From Halomarina ordinaria (GTDB taxonomy: Archaea > Halobacteriota > Halobacteria > Halobacteriales > Haloarculaceae): a stretch of DNA of 64,000 nucleotides. Location: positions 806,001 to 870,000 of the forward strand of contig NZ_JARRAH010000001.1 of NCBI RefSeq assembly GCF_030553305.1, read 5' to 3'. Positions 35,281-44,198 of this stretch are shown piece by piece (positions within the stretch are counted from its first letter, which is position 1; the number at the start of each line of letters is the position of its first letter). Under the pieces are notes generated by a model, which did not search any database, was not told where the DNA came from, and saw nothing but the letters and a program-made list of their open reading frames with translations. Position numbers and translations under genes: made by a program.

Positions 35281-35915
35281 GCCTCCCCGAGGGCGTCGAG
35301 CGCCGCACCTTCGACCTCGGCGAGTCGGGGAGCGAGACGCGACTGGCCACCCGGGGGGAGCCGGTGTACGGCGAACCGACCGACGACGGGTGGCGCCTGT
35401 GGGACGCCCGCCGCTCGAAACTCGGCGCGACGTTCGAGAAGGGACTCGACACCGGCCTCACGGGCGGCGAGACGGTGCTCTACCTCGGCGCCGCCTCGGG
35501 GACGACGGTGAGCCACGTCGCGGACTTCGCCGGGCCGACCTACGCCGTCGAGTTCGCCGCCCGGCCCGCGCGCGACCTGCTCGCGGTGACCGACTCCCGC
35601 CCGACCCTCTTTCCCCTGCTGAAGGACGCCCGCGCCCCCGAGACGTACGCCCACGTCGTCGAACCCGTCGACGCCATCGTCCAGGACGTCGCCACGCGCG
35701 GCCAGGCGCGGGTAGCGAACGCCAACCGACAGTTCCTCCGGGAGGGCGGGCGCCTCCTCGCCGCGGTCAAGGCCCGGAGCGAGGACGTCACCGCCGACCC
35801 CGAGCGCGTCTTCGAGCGCTTCCTCGACGACCTCTCGGGCTACGAGGTGGTCGAGACCGCCCGCCTCGAACCGTTCCACGACGACCACCTCGCCGTCGTC
35901 GCACGGCGGGTCTGA
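35277..35915 (+). CDS. flpA: Fibrillarin, box C/D RNA 2'-O-methyltransferase
   Basis: A 212-residue SAM-dependent methyltransferase, the catalytic subunit of box C/D sRNPs together with L7Ae and Nop5. The SAM loop VLYLGAASGTTVSHVADFAG, YAVEFAARPARDLLAV, DAIVQDVATRGQA and LLAAVKARSEDVT are standard. It starts at a GTG (35277) overlapping the nop5 TGA. L7Ae is also encoded in this window. Confidence 0.95.
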   Translation: MSLPEGVERRTFDLGESGSETRLATRGEPVYGEPTDDGWRLWDARRSKLGATFEKGLDTGLTGGETVLYLGAASGTTVSHVADFAGPTYAVEFAARPARDLLAVTDSRPTLFPLLKDARAPETYAHVVEPVDAIVQDVATRGQARVANANRQFLREGGRLLAAVKARSEDVTADPERVFERFLDDLSGYEVVETARLEPFHDDHLAVVARRV

Positions 35916-35955
35916 ACCGACGCACCCTTTTGCCGTCGGACACCGTACGGGAGGT

Positions 35956-36411
35956 ATGAGCCTCGACGTACCGGCGCCCGAGCCACCGGAACTCCAGCAC
36001 GCGCTCGACCCCGACGACTACGCGGACGCGGACGTCCAGGGCGACGAGTACCGCCGCGACGAACTGGAGGAGTTCCTCCGCGATGGCGCCTGGGAACGGG
36101 CGTTCGACGAGTGGGCGGAACACGCCGACCTCGACGAGTCGGAGTGGGCCATCGTCACCGACCTCGGTCTCGTCTCGCGCTACGACTTCTTCTGGGACGA
36201 CTTCGCCGACCGCGTGGGGTATCACGCACCCGGCCTCCCCGAGGACTGGCGCGAGCGCGACGTCCACCCCGACCTCGACTCCTGGGGGACCGTCTCGGCC
36301 ATCAACGCCGGCCTGACCGAGCTCGGCCAGGTCGTCTCCGACGTCCTGAAAGACGAGTACGTCGACTGGGAGTCCGCCTTCGAGGCACCCGACGACCTCC
36401 CCGACTTCTGA
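35956..36411 (+). CDS. Haloarchaeal hypothetical protein
   Basis: A 151-residue acidic protein without transmembrane spans or recognised catalytic motif (pI clearly low; many Asp/Glu and Trp: WERAFDEWAEHADLDESEW, RYDFFWDDFADRVGYHAPG). It follows flpA by 40 bases, with a TATA-like CCTTTTG about 26 bases before its ATG. It resembles conserved haloarchaeal proteins of unknown function; no role can be given. Confidence 0.75.
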   Translation: MSLDVPAPEPPELQHALDPDDYADADVQGDEYRRDELEEFLRDGAWERAFDEWAEHADLDESEWAIVTDLGLVSRYDFFWDDFADRVGYHAPGLPEDWRERDVHPDLDSWGTVSAINAGLTELGQVVSDVLKDEYVDWESAFEAPDDLPDF

Positions 36412-36496
36412 CCCGCCGTCGGACAGGTCGGTGCTCGCAGTGCCAGCGCGTGCATACACCGGTTTCATACGATATCGCTGCGAACGCCGAGACACA

Positions 36497-36946
36497 ATGA
36501 GCGACTGGAACGACCGCATCGTCGGCGCGCGCATGGCGGTCGACCGCGAGTTCGAGGGCCGCATCGCCGACTCGGAGTTCTCCCGTCAGCAGTGGGGGCT
36601 CGTCATGACCGCGACGGAGTTCGAGATCGAGCACCCCGCCTCGCCGGAGCGCGCACGCGTCGTCGCGAACACGGCACACCTCCCCTCGGTGGTCCCCGAA
36701 CTGGAGCGCATGGAGAGCGAGACGGCCGGCGTCCCCGGCGGGGGCGGGCGTTCGGGCGGGGGACTCATCGACTCGCTGAAGGGTGCACTCGGCCTCGGCG
36801 ACGACGAGGACGCCTTCGGCGAGGCCAAGACCGACCGCGCCGAGGCGCTCGTCGCCGAGTACGCCCAGCGCCTCCAGACGCACCTGAAGGAGGACGGCCG
36901 GTGGGAGGAGATATGCGCGGCCGCGGCGAGCGACCGCGGCGTGTGA
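36497..36946 (+). CDS. DUF5799 family haloarchaeal protein
   Basis: A 149-residue protein. It begins SDWNDRIVGARMAVDREFEG and contains EFSRQQWGLVMTATEFEIEH, the pattern of DUF5799, then a Gly-rich linker (GGGGRSGGG) and a C-terminal helix with LVAEYAQRLQTHLKEDGRW. Soluble and acidic; function unknown. Independent gene with an AT-rich stretch (TTTCATACGATATC) upstream. Confidence 0.75.
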   Translation: MSDWNDRIVGARMAVDREFEGRIADSEFSRQQWGLVMTATEFEIEHPASPERARVVANTAHLPSVVPELERMESETAGVPGGGGRSGGGLIDSLKGALGLGDDEDAFGEAKTDRAEALVAEYAQRLQTHLKEDGRWEEICAAAASDRGV

Positions 36947-37042
36947 CGCCGGCGTCGAACGCGAGTTCTCCGAGGTCTCGGAACGCGTGAGAACGAGTGG
37001 CGTAGCGACCGCGTCGGCGAAGCAACCGAGGTCGTCAGGTCG

Positions 37043-38026
37043 TCAGTCGAGGCGGTCGACGACGGCCGTCGTCACGTCCTCGGTGGTCGCGTCGCCGCCG
37101 AGGTCGGGCGTTCGCGGACCGTCCTCGAGGACGCCCTCGACGGCGGCCCTAACCCGCGTCGCTTCGTCGTCGTAGTCGAGGTGTTCGAGCAGCATCGCCG
37201 CCGAGAGGATGGCCGCGACGGGGTTCGCCACCCCCTCACCGGCGATGTCGGGGGCGGTGCCGTGGACCGGTTCGAACAGCGCGTTGTCCGACCCGACGTT
37301 GGCGCTCGGCAGGAGGCCGAGGCCGCCGACCAGCCCCGCCGCGAGGTCCGAGAGGACGTCGCCAGCGAGGTTGGGACAGACGACGACGCCGTACGCCTCG
37401 GGCGAGAGGGCGAGGTGCATCGCCAGCGCGTCCATCAGCGCCTCCTCGTGGTCGGCGCCGCGCTCGTCGGCGACGGCGCGCACCGCGTCCAGGAACTGCC
37501 CGTCGGTGGTGCGCATCACGTTCGCCTTGTGCGCGACGGTCACGTCGTAGCCGTGCCGCTCGGCGTAGTCGAAGCCGAACTCGGCGATGCGCCGCGAGGC
37601 GGCCTCGGTGACGACGCGCGTGAGCGTCGTGACGCCCGGCGCGATCTCGCTCTCGATGCCCGCGTACACCCCCTCGGTGTTCTCCCGGACGAACACGAGG
37701 TCCGTCTCGGGGCGGAGGGCGTCGACGCCCGGATAGGCGCGCGCGGGTCTGACGTTCGCGTAACTCCCCACCGCGGCCCGCAGCGGGAGGATGACGTCGG
37801 CGGCCGACTCGCCCGCCGCGCCGAACAGCGTGGCGTCCGCTCCCTCGACCGTCTCGACCGTCTCCTCGGGGAGCGGGTCGCCGGTCGCCTCCAGGACGGC
37901 GTCGCCCGCGTCCGCCTCGACGAACGCGAAGTCGGGAGCGAGGGCGTCGAGGACGCGCACGGCGGCCGGGGTGACCTCCCGTCCGATGCCGTCGCCGGGG
38001 ACGACGGCGATGCGCGCGTCAGCCAT
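37043..38026 (-). CDS. leuB: 3-isopropylmalate dehydrogenase
   Basis: A 327-residue NAD-dependent decarboxylating dehydrogenase of leucine biosynthesis. It begins [20 protein letters not shown] and has [32 protein letters not shown] and [18 protein letters not shown], all hallmarks of the isocitrate/isopropylmalate dehydrogenase family. LeuC and LeuD encoded immediately upstream support IPMDH over isocitrate dehydrogenase. It overlaps leuD by eight bases and is the last gene of the ilvB operon. Confidence 0.95.
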   Translation of the reverse strand: MADARIAVVPGDGIGREVTPAAVRVLDALAPDFAFVEADAGDAVLEATGDPLPEETVETVEGADATLFGAAGESAADVILPLRAAVGSYANVRPARAYPGVDALRPETDLVFVRENTEGVYAGIESEIAPGVTTLTRVVTEAASRRIAEFGFDYAERHGYDVTVAHKANVMRTTDGQFLDAVRAVADERGADHEEALMDALAMHLALSPEAYGVVVCPNLAGDVLSDLAAGLVGGLGLLPSANVGSDNALFEPVHGTAPDIAGEGVANPVAAILSAAMLLEHLDYDDEATRVRAAVEGVLEDGPRTPDLGGDATTEDVTTAVVDRLD

Positions 38027-38624
38027 CGAGGTAGGGGAGGGAGGCGGCCGTCGCCGCGATTCGGTCGTCGTTCGCCGCCATGAGGGCGGTAGTGTCCCAC
38101 TTGCCCTCGACCAGCGCGGAGTGCTGGGTGTCGTCGACGGACGCCTCGACGGTCGTCTCGCCGTAGCTGACGCGCTCGTCGGCCACGTCGACCGTGATGG
38201 TCGCGTCCGGGTTCGCGTCGACGAAGTCCTGGAGCGCGTCTATCGACTCGGCGTCCGCCGTGAGGGTGGGGATGCCGAGGGCGAGGCAGTTGCCCGCGAA
38301 GATTTCCGCGAAGCTCTCGCCGACGACGCAGTCGATACCCCAGCGCATCAGCGCCTGGGGGGCGTGCTCGCGCGAGGAGCCACAGCCGAAGTTACTGTTG
38401 ACGACCAGTATCGAGGCGTCGCGGAAGCGTTCCTCGTTGAACGGGTGGTCCTTCTCCTCGTCGTCCTCCGTGTAGCGCTGGTCGAAGAAGGCGAACTCCC
38501 CGATGCCGTCGAAGGTGATGACCTTCAGGAACCGCGCCGGGATGATCTGGTCGGTGTCGATGTCGTCGCCGCGGACGGGGACGCCCGTCCCCTCGACGCG
38601 CGTGACGCGCTCCGCACCGCTCAT
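38019..38624 (-). CDS. leuD: 3-isopropylmalate dehydratase small subunit
   Basis: A 201-residue swivelling-domain subunit that with LeuC isomerises 2- to 3-isopropylmalate. [40 protein letters not shown] and [17 protein letters not shown] are diagnostic. Start ATG 38624 overlaps the leuC stop by four bases; its stop overlaps leuB. Confidence 0.95.
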   Translation of the reverse strand: MSGAERVTRVEGTGVPVRGDDIDTDQIIPARFLKVITFDGIGEFAFFDQRYTEDDEEKDHPFNEERFRDASILVVNSNFGCGSSREHAPQALMRWGIDCVVGESFAEIFAGNCLALGIPTLTADAESIDALQDFVDANPDATITVDVADERVSYGETTVEASVDDTQHSALVEGKWDTTALMAANDDRIAATAASLPYLDG

Positions 38625-40042
38625 GCGACGGCCACCTCCGGCAGTTCGCGCACGTCCGTCACCTCGCCGGTGACGGCGGCGGCGGCGACCATCGCCGGAC
38701 TCATCAGTATCGTCCGGCCCTCCGGACTCCCCTGCCGGCCGACGAAGTTGCGGTTCGAGGAGGAGGCGCACACCTCGTCGCCGACGAGCTGGTCCTCGTT
38801 CATCCCGAGGCACATCGAACAGCCGGCGCCGCGCCACTCGAAGCCGGCCGCGCGGAACACCTCGTCGAGGCCCTCGGCCTCGGCGGCGCGCTTCACGCGC
38901 TGGCTGCCGGGGACGACCATCGCCCGGACGTCTGGGTGGACCTCTCGCCCCTCCACGACGCGGGCGGCGTCGCGCAGGTCCGAGAGCCGCGCGTTCGTGC
39001 AGGACCCGAGGAAGGCGACGTCGACCGGGTAGCCCTGCATCGTCTCGCCCGGCGAGACGTGCATGTGCTCCTGGGCGCGCCGGGCCACCTCGGCCTTGCT
39101 CTCGGGCAGGTCCGCCGGGTCCGGGATGGGGTCGCCGATGCCGACGCCCTGTCCGGGGGTCGTCCCCCAGGTGACCATCGGTTCGAGCGCGCTCCCGTCG
39201 AGTTCGTACACGTCGTCGTACTCGGCGTCGTCGTCCGACCGGATGGACGCCCAGTACTCGCGCAGTTCCGCGAAGCGCTCGGGGTCGTCCGCGAACTGGT
39301 CGGTCTCGCGGAGCCACTCGAAGGTGGTCTCGTCGGGGTTGACGTAGCCGGTCCGCGCGCCCGCCTCGACGGACATGTTGCAGATGCTCATGCGCCCCTC
39401 CATCGACAGCGACTCGACGACCGGGCCGGCGTACTCGTAGACGTAGCCGACGCCGCCGTCGGTGCCGAGGTCGCGGATGACCGCGAGGATGACGTCCTTC
39501 GCCGTGACGCCCTCGCCGAGTTCGCCCGTGACGCGTATCTGGCGCACCTTCTTCTTCTCCAGGGCGAGACACTGCGTGGCGAGCACGTCGCGTATCTGGC
39601 TCGTCCCGATGCCGAAGGCGACGGCGCCGAACGCGCCGTGCGTACAGGTGTGGGAGTCCCCGCAGACGATGGTCTTGCCCGGCTGGGTGAGTCCCTGCTC
39701 CGGCCCGATGACGTGGACGATGCCCTGTCGACCCGTCTCCGGGTGGTCGAAGTCGATGGGGCGCTCGCCGACGTTCGATTCGAGCGCGCTCATCATCTCC
39801 TCGGCGGCGGCGTCGCGGTAGGGCCGCGACTGGTCCTCGGTCGGGACGATGTGGTCGACCGTCGCGTGCGTGAGGTCGGGGCGGGCCACCTCCAGGCCGC
39901 GCTCCTCGAGCATGCCGAACGCCTGCGGACTCGTCACCTCGTGGATGAGGTGGAGCCCGATGAACAGCTGGTCCTGGCCGCTCGGCAGCGTGGTGACGCG
40001 GTGGCGGTCCCACACCTTGTCGTAGAGGGTTCCTCGGCTCAT
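38621..40042 (-). CDS. leuC: 3-isopropylmalate dehydratase large subunit
   Basis: A 473-residue aconitase-family protein carrying the 4Fe-4S cluster. [56 protein letters not shown] and the second cluster segment [13 protein letters not shown] provide the three cluster cysteines. Full length. It follows a small ORF (40083-40367) in the operon and overlaps leuD. Confidence 0.96.
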   Translation of the reverse strand: MSRGTLYDKVWDRHRVTTLPSGQDQLFIGLHLIHEVTSPQAFGMLEERGLEVARPDLTHATVDHIVPTEDQSRPYRDAAAEEMMSALESNVGERPIDFDHPETGRQGIVHVIGPEQGLTQPGKTIVCGDSHTCTHGAFGAVAFGIGTSQIRDVLATQCLALEKKKVRQIRVTGELGEGVTAKDVILAVIRDLGTDGGVGYVYEYAGPVVESLSMEGRMSICNMSVEAGARTGYVNPDETTFEWLRETDQFADDPERFAELREYWASIRSDDDAEYDDVYELDGSALEPMVTWGTTPGQGVGIGDPIPDPADLPESKAEVARRAQEHMHVSPGETMQGYPVDVAFLGSCTNARLSDLRDAARVVEGREVHPDVRAMVVPGSQRVKRAAEAEGLDEVFRAAGFEWRGAGCSMCLGMNEDQLVGDEVCASSSNRNFVGRQGSPEGRTILMSPAMVAAAAVTGEVTDVRELPEVAVA

Positions 40043-40082
40043 CGTCCCGTCCGTACGCGACGTACGGTATTCGTCCGTATCG

Positions 40083-40367
40083 TCACTGCTCCTCGTCCTC
40101 CGGCTCGTTCTCCTCGCCGCGCTCGTGGACGCGGTTCGCCCCCTCGCCGTGGGGCGGTTCGTGGTCGACGTCGCCGAGGGTCTGGCGGTCGCCCGAGCGC
40201 TCGCGCGTCGGGTCGCGCCCGCCGTCGGCGGCGACGGCCGGGCCGCGCTCGTAGACGACGCTGTCGCCGAACGCCTCGTCGGTGTAGGGGTTCGTGTGGT
40301 TCACGTCGCCCAGCGTGGGTCGCGGTCGATTCCGATGCTCCGTTCCGGTGTCGTCTCGTCGTGCCAT
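40083..40367 (-). CDS. Small disordered protein with a duplicated TLGDV(N/D)H motif, inside the ilv-leu operon
   Basis: A 94-residue very polar protein between ilvC and leuC. An imperfect repeat is visible: TLGDVNH at residues 18-24 with VYERG at 38-42, and TLGDVDH at 63-69 with VHERG at 80-84. There is no hydrophobic core, so it is probably disordered. Four bases separate it from the ilvC stop, so it is cotranscribed. No function is known; a role tied to this operon is only suggested by position. Confidence 0.7.
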   Translation of the reverse strand: MARRDDTGTEHRNRPRPTLGDVNHTNPYTDEAFGDSVVYERGPAVAADGGRDPTRERSGDRQTLGDVDHEPPHGEGANRVHERGEENEPEDEEQ

Positions 40368-40371
40368 CTGT

Positions 40372-41409
40372 TCAGTCGTCCGCCGGTGTGGTCGCCGTCT
40401 CCTCTTCCTCGCCGTCGTCGGCCCACGCGAACAGCGCGCGCAGGTCGGCGCCGACCGACTCGATGTCGTGGTTGATTTCCTTCTCGCGGCGCTGGGTGTA
40501 GCTCGGCCGGCCCGTCTGGTTCTCGGAGATCCACTCGCGGGCGAACTCGCCGTTCTGGACGCCCTCGAGCACCTCCTGCATGTTCTCGCGGACGTGGTCG
40601 TCCACGATGGCTTCGCCGCGGGTCAACCCGCCGTACTCGGCGGTGTCGGAGACGGAGTTCCACATCTCCGCCATCCCGCCCTCGTACATCAGGTCGACGA
40701 TGAGCTTCATCTCGTTGAGACACTCGAAGTACGCCATCTCGGGGCTGTAGCCAGCGTCGACGAGCGTCTCGTAGCCGCCCTTGATGAGCGCGGTGATGCC
40801 GCCACAGAGGACGGCCTGCTCGCCGAAGAGGTCCGTCTCGGTCTCCTCCTGGAACGTCGTCTCGATGACGCCCGCGCGGGTGCAGCCGATGGCCTTCGCG
40901 TAGGCGAGCGCCTCGGCTTTGGCCTCGCCGGTGGCGTCCTGGTACACCGCGAGCAGGCCGGGCGTCCCCTCGTCGGCCTCGAAGTTACGCCGGACGAGGT
41001 GACCCGGCGACTTCGGGGCGATCATCGTCACGTCGACGTCCTCGGGCGGACGGATCTGGTTGTAGTGGATGTTGAACCCGTGGGCGAACATGAGCGTGTT
41101 CCCCGCCTCGAGTTCGTCCGCGATGTCGTCGAACACCGACGGCTGGACGGTGTCGGGGACGAGCATCGTCACCACGTCGGCCTCGGCGGCCGCCTCGCGG
41201 GGCGTACCCACCTTCAGGCCGTCCTCGCGCGCGGCCGACCGCGAGGAGGAGCCCTCGTGGAGGCCGACGACCACGTCAACCCCGCTGTCGGCGAGGTTCT
41301 GTGCGTGGGCGTGGCCCTGACTGCCGTAGCCGAGGACGGCTACGGTCTTGCCGGTGATGTTCTCTGACGCTGCGTCGTCGTCGTAGTAGATAGTCGCGTT
41401 CTCTGTCAT
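40372..41409 (-). CDS. ilvC: Ketol-acid reductoisomerase
   Basis: A 345-residue NADPH-dependent class I enzyme converting acetolactate or acetohydroxybutyrate in valine, leucine and isoleucine synthesis. The nucleotide loop [34 protein letters not shown], and metal-site [14 protein letters not shown] with [19 protein letters not shown] are intact. The C-terminus is acidic. It follows ilvN by 24 bases. Confidence 0.97.
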   Translation of the reverse strand: MTENATIYYDDDAASENITGKTVAVLGYGSQGHAHAQNLADSGVDVVVGLHEGSSSRSAAREDGLKVGTPREAAAEADVVTMLVPDTVQPSVFDDIADELEAGNTLMFAHGFNIHYNQIRPPEDVDVTMIAPKSPGHLVRRNFEADEGTPGLLAVYQDATGEAKAEALAYAKAIGCTRAGVIETTFQEETETDLFGEQAVLCGGITALIKGGYETLVDAGYSPEMAYFECLNEMKLIVDLMYEGGMAEMWNSVSDTAEYGGLTRGEAIVDDHVRENMQEVLEGVQNGEFAREWISENQTGRPSYTQRREKEINHDIESVGADLRALFAWADDGEEEETATTPADD

Positions 41410-41433
41410 TGTGTATCGTGTGTGTGAATCGGG

Positions 41434-42072
41434 TTACTCCGAATCGGACGTGCCCATCTCCGTCTGCATGCGCTCGTAGCGCTCCTCCTCGGCGTCGGTC
41501 GTCCACTCGTCGCCGCGCGCCAGCGCGGTCTGGCCGGTGCGCGCGAGTTCGCGGATACCGAACTGCCGGTAGGCGTCGATGGCGTCGTTTATCTTCTGTT
41601 CGTCGCCGGTGATCTCGACGGTGATGGTCCGCGGGCCGGCGTCGAGCGTCCGGCCGTCGTACATCTGCGTGATGGCGTTGACCTTGTCGGGTTCGTCGCC
41701 GTGGACCTTCAAGACGACGAGTTCGCGCCGGATGGCGTCGCCGCCGAGTTCCCGGACCGAGATGACCGGCTGGAGCTTCAACAGCTGTTTCTCCACCTGC
41801 CGGACGCCCGGCTCCGGTTCCTCGATGACGAGCGTGATGCGCGCCGTCTCGGGGTTGGTCGTCGAGCCGACGGTCAGCGACTCGATGTTGAACTGCCGGC
41901 GGCTGACCAGCCCGGAGACCTTCGCCAGCACGCCGGGTTCGTGATAGACCAGCGCCGAGAGCGCCGTCCGGCGCGGCTCGTGGGTCGCCTCCGCGTGAGG
42001 GTCGACCCGGATGCCCTGTGAGGAGCGACGGCCGACCGGCCGGGTGCGCTCCTCGGGTGCGGGACCGTGCAT
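41434..42072 (-). CDS. ilvN: Acetolactate synthase small (regulatory) subunit
   Basis: A 212-residue regulatory subunit with an N-terminal ACT domain (ALVYHEPGVLAKVSGLVSRR, FNIESLTVGSTTNPETARIT) that in homologues binds valine for feedback inhibition, and the IlvN C-terminal part (YDGRTLDAGPRTITVEITGD). The first 35 or so residues are an extra polar leader. Its ATG shares one base with the ilvB stop. Confidence 0.94.
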   Translation of the reverse strand: MHGPAPEERTRPVGRRSSQGIRVDPHAEATHEPRRTALSALVYHEPGVLAKVSGLVSRRQFNIESLTVGSTTNPETARITLVIEEPEPGVRQVEKQLLKLQPVISVRELGGDAIRRELVVLKVHGDEPDKVNAITQMYDGRTLDAGPRTITVEITGDEQKINDAIDAYRQFGIRELARTGQTALARGDEWTTDAEEERYERMQTEMGTSDSE

Positions 42073-43871
42073 CACAGGTGGTCCTCCGAGAGGGCGAACT
42101 GGTCGTTGGCACCGCCGCTCGGCACCATCGGGTAGACGTTCTCGGCGGGGTCGACGAACGCGTCGACCACCGAGGGGCCGTCGTAGTCGAGCGCCGCCTC
42201 CAGCGTGTCCGCGACGTCGTCGTAGTCGTCGACGGTGAACCCGCGGGCGCCGAACGCCTCCGCCAGCGTGGCGAAGTCCGGCATCCACCGGTACTCGGAG
42301 GCCATCCGTCGACCGCCGAAGAAGGCGTCCTGCCACTGGCGGACCATCCCGATGGCCTCGTTGTTCAGCACGACCACCGTGATGTCGAGGTTCTCGCGGA
42401 CCGCGACGGAGAGCTCCTGAACCGTCATCAGGAACGAGCCGTCGCCGTCGAAGCAGACGACCTCGCGGTCGGGGGCGGCGAGTTTCGCGCCGATGGCCGC
42501 CGGCAGGCCGTAGCCCATCGTCCCCAGCCCGTGCGAGGAGATGTAGGTGCGCGGTTCGGTGTACGTCCAGAACTGCGCGGCCCACATCTGGTGCTGGCCG
42601 ACGCCCGTGGTGACGAGCGTGTCGTCGGGCGTCATCTCGTCGAGCGCCTCCACGACGAACTGCGGCTTGAGCGGTTCGTCGTCGGGCGTCGTGTAGGACA
42701 TGGGGTACTCCTCCTTCCACGTCGCGCACTGCTCGCGCCACGTCGCCCACCGGTCGTCGGGACCGTCGGGCAGCGTCTCGAACAGCTGGTCGAGGACGAC
42801 GCCCGCGTCGCCCACCAGCGGGTAGTCCGCGTGGACGTTCTTCGATATCTCCGCGGGGTCGATGTCGACGTGGACGACGGTCGCGTCGGGTGCGAACGTC
42901 TCGATACCGCCGGTGAGGCGGTCGTCGAAGCGCGTGCCGACCGCCAGCAGGCAGTCGGTGTGGCTGATGGCCATGTTCGCGTAGCCGGTGCCGTGCATCC
43001 CGGCCCACGACAGACACAGGTCGTGGTCCTCGGGGAACGTCCCGATGCCGGGCATCGTCGTGACGACCGGCACCTCGAACGTCGTCGCGAACCGGCGCAG
43101 TTCCTCGCTCGCGTTCGCCTTCGTGACGCCGCCGCCGGCGAGGACGAGCGGTTTCTCGGCACTCGCGAGCGCCTCGGCCGCCCGCTCGACGGCCTGCGGT
43201 TCGGCCGCGGGCGCCGCCGCCGCGTCGCGCTCCTCCGGCGGTCGGGCCTCCGTCTCCGCGTTGGTGACGTCCTTCGGGAGGTCGACGAGCGTCGGGCCGG
43301 GACGGCCCTCGCCCGCGACCGTGAACGCCTCCGTGACGAGGTCGCCGATGGTCGTCTCGTCGTCCGCGAAGTAGTTCGCCTTCGTGATGGGCCGGGTGAC
43401 GCCGACGGTGTCGGTCTCCTGAAACGCGTCGTTGCCGACGAAGTTCGTCGGGACCTGCCCCGTCAGCGCGAGCACGGGGTCGGAGTCCATGTTCGCGTCC
43501 GCGATGCCCGTCACGAGGTTGGTCGCGCCGGGCCCCGAGGTGGCGAAACAGACGCCCGGCGCGCCCGTGACCTGTCCGTAGGCGTCGGCCGCGTGGGCCG
43601 CGCCCTGCTCGTGGGCCATCGTCACGTGGGCGATGTCCGAGTGGTAGAGCGCGTCGTAGACGGGCATGATGGCCCCGCCCTGCACGCCGAAGACGTGCTC
43701 GACGTTCGCGCGCTCGAGGGCGGTGACCACCGCCGCCGCACCCGTCGTCCGCTCCGGCGTCGCCGCCGCGTCCTCGGTGGTCGCGTCGGCCTCGCCGCCG
43801 GTTTCCCCCGTGGTCTCGGTTTCGGTCTCGGTCTCCTGGCTCGCCGGTCGCGCCGGGCTACCTTCGCTCAT
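42072..43871 (-). CDS. ilvB: Acetolactate synthase large subunit
   Basis: A 599-residue ThDP-dependent enzyme forming acetolactate or acetohydroxybutyrate. HVFGVQGGAIMPVYDAL, the catalytic Glu segment VTMAHEQGAAHAADAYG, GPGATNLVTGIADANMDSDP and the ThDP signature VVCFDGDGSFLMTVQELSVA are present. The first 35 residues are a Thr/Glu-rich leader typical of halophiles. Start ATG 43871 is supported by a GGAGG site 6 bases upstream (43878-43882). This site is unusual for a first gene here and goes with the 199-base leader that holds a small ORF. Confidence 0.96.
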   Translation of the reverse strand: MSEGSPARPASQETETETETTGETGGEADATTEDAAATPERTTGAAAVVTALERANVEHVFGVQGGAIMPVYDALYHSDIAHVTMAHEQGAAHAADAYGQVTGAPGVCFATSGPGATNLVTGIADANMDSDPVLALTGQVPTNFVGNDAFQETDTVGVTRPITKANYFADDETTIGDLVTEAFTVAGEGRPGPTLVDLPKDVTNAETEARPPEERDAAAAPAAEPQAVERAAEALASAEKPLVLAGGGVTKANASEELRRFATTFEVPVVTTMPGIGTFPEDHDLCLSWAGMHGTGYANMAISHTDCLLAVGTRFDDRLTGGIETFAPDATVVHVDIDPAEISKNVHADYPLVGDAGVVLDQLFETLPDGPDDRWATWREQCATWKEEYPMSYTTPDDEPLKPQFVVEALDEMTPDDTLVTTGVGQHQMWAAQFWTYTEPRTYISSHGLGTMGYGLPAAIGAKLAAPDREVVCFDGDGSFLMTVQELSVAVRENLDITVVVLNNEAIGMVRQWQDAFFGGRRMASEYRWMPDFATLAEAFGARGFTVDDYDDVADTLEAALDYDGPSVVDAFVDPAENVYPMVPSGGANDQFALSEDHL

Positions 43872-43877
43872 GCTGTG

Positions 43878-43882
43878 CCTCC
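43878..43882 (-). promoter_or_regulatory. Shine-Dalgarno site of ilvB
   Basis: GGAGG on the minus strand, 6 bases before the ilvB ATG. A complementary CCTCC occurs in the same leader (minus strand, 43964-43968) and could pair with it, masking ribosome binding. Confidence 0.6.
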
Positions 43883-43973
43883 GGTCGATGTGTGGTGTCG
43901 TGTGCTCGCGTCATCGCTGACTGCGGTCGCTGCTCTGAATCGATACGGTAAACGGGGTCTGGGGGAGGATGGT

Positions 43974-43995
43974 GTAGGGGCTAGGCGGCCCCTAC
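43974..43995 (-). promoter_or_regulatory. 8-bp hairpin overlapping the stop codon of the ilvB leader peptide
   Basis: On the minus strand GTAGGGGC and GCCCCTAC form a perfect 8-bp stem with a 6-base loop. The 5' arm starts at the Val GTA codon of the small ORF and the TAG stop lies in the loop and 3' arm. A ribosome paused on the preceding Ile codons, or sitting at the stop, would prevent this stem. No U-tract follows, so it is not an obvious intrinsic terminator. Confidence 0.6.
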
Positions 43996-44070
43996 GATTA
44001 TCGACAGAATCGAGCCGAGCACACCGGTCGCTGCGCGGCCCTGCGGACCCGCGGCGACTGTGCGCGTCAT
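43981..44070 (-). CDS. Candidate branched-chain amino acid leader peptide of ilvB (29 aa)
   Basis: A 29-codon ORF, ATG 44070 to TAG 43981, lying 109 bases before ilvB. The C-terminal part reads GVLGSILSIIVGAA: three Ile, two Leu and two Val in the last 13 residues. The Ile codons are ATT, ATA, ATC and one Val is GTA; ATA and GTA are very rare in this GC-rich genome. The TATA element at 44093-44100 puts the transcript start at the ATG, so the ORF would be translated from a leaderless end. This is the layout of ilv leader peptides used in bacterial attenuation. No such peptide is known to me in haloarchaea; translation is inferred. Confidence 0.65.
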   Translation of the reverse strand: MTRTVAAGPQGRAATGVLGSILSIIVGAA

Positions 44071-44082
44071 TACTCGCCGTGA

Positions 44083-44142
44083 GGCGTCCGCCGTCATAAG
44101 CCTTCGCCGCGCGGCAAATGTGGCTCCGGGTCGGCGGACGCC
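44083..44142 (-). promoter_or_regulatory. ilvB promoter bracketed by a perfect 10-bp inverted repeat
   Basis: The minus-strand TATA element CTTATGAC (44093-44100), preceded by a BRE-like CGAAGG, is centred about 27 bases before the leader ATG. GGCGTCCGCC at 44083-44092 (plus strand) and its exact complement GGCGGACGCC at 44133-44142 flank it, one between TATA and start and one upstream. Each arm is itself palindromic (GGCG-TC-CGCC). The layout suggests a dimeric repressor, perhaps of the Lrp family, binding both sites. Confidence 0.55.
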
Positions 44143-44198
44143 GAACCGACCGCCGCGGCCGTCGCTCCTCGTGCGTGCGAACCGCGGTGGGAGACATC

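Noticed and set aside
43858-43914. A second small ORF (MTRAHDTTHRPEAQHERR) in the ilvB leader overlapping the ilvB start
   Set aside because: It has no Shine-Dalgarno site or promoter position of its own and no branched-chain residues; probably chance.
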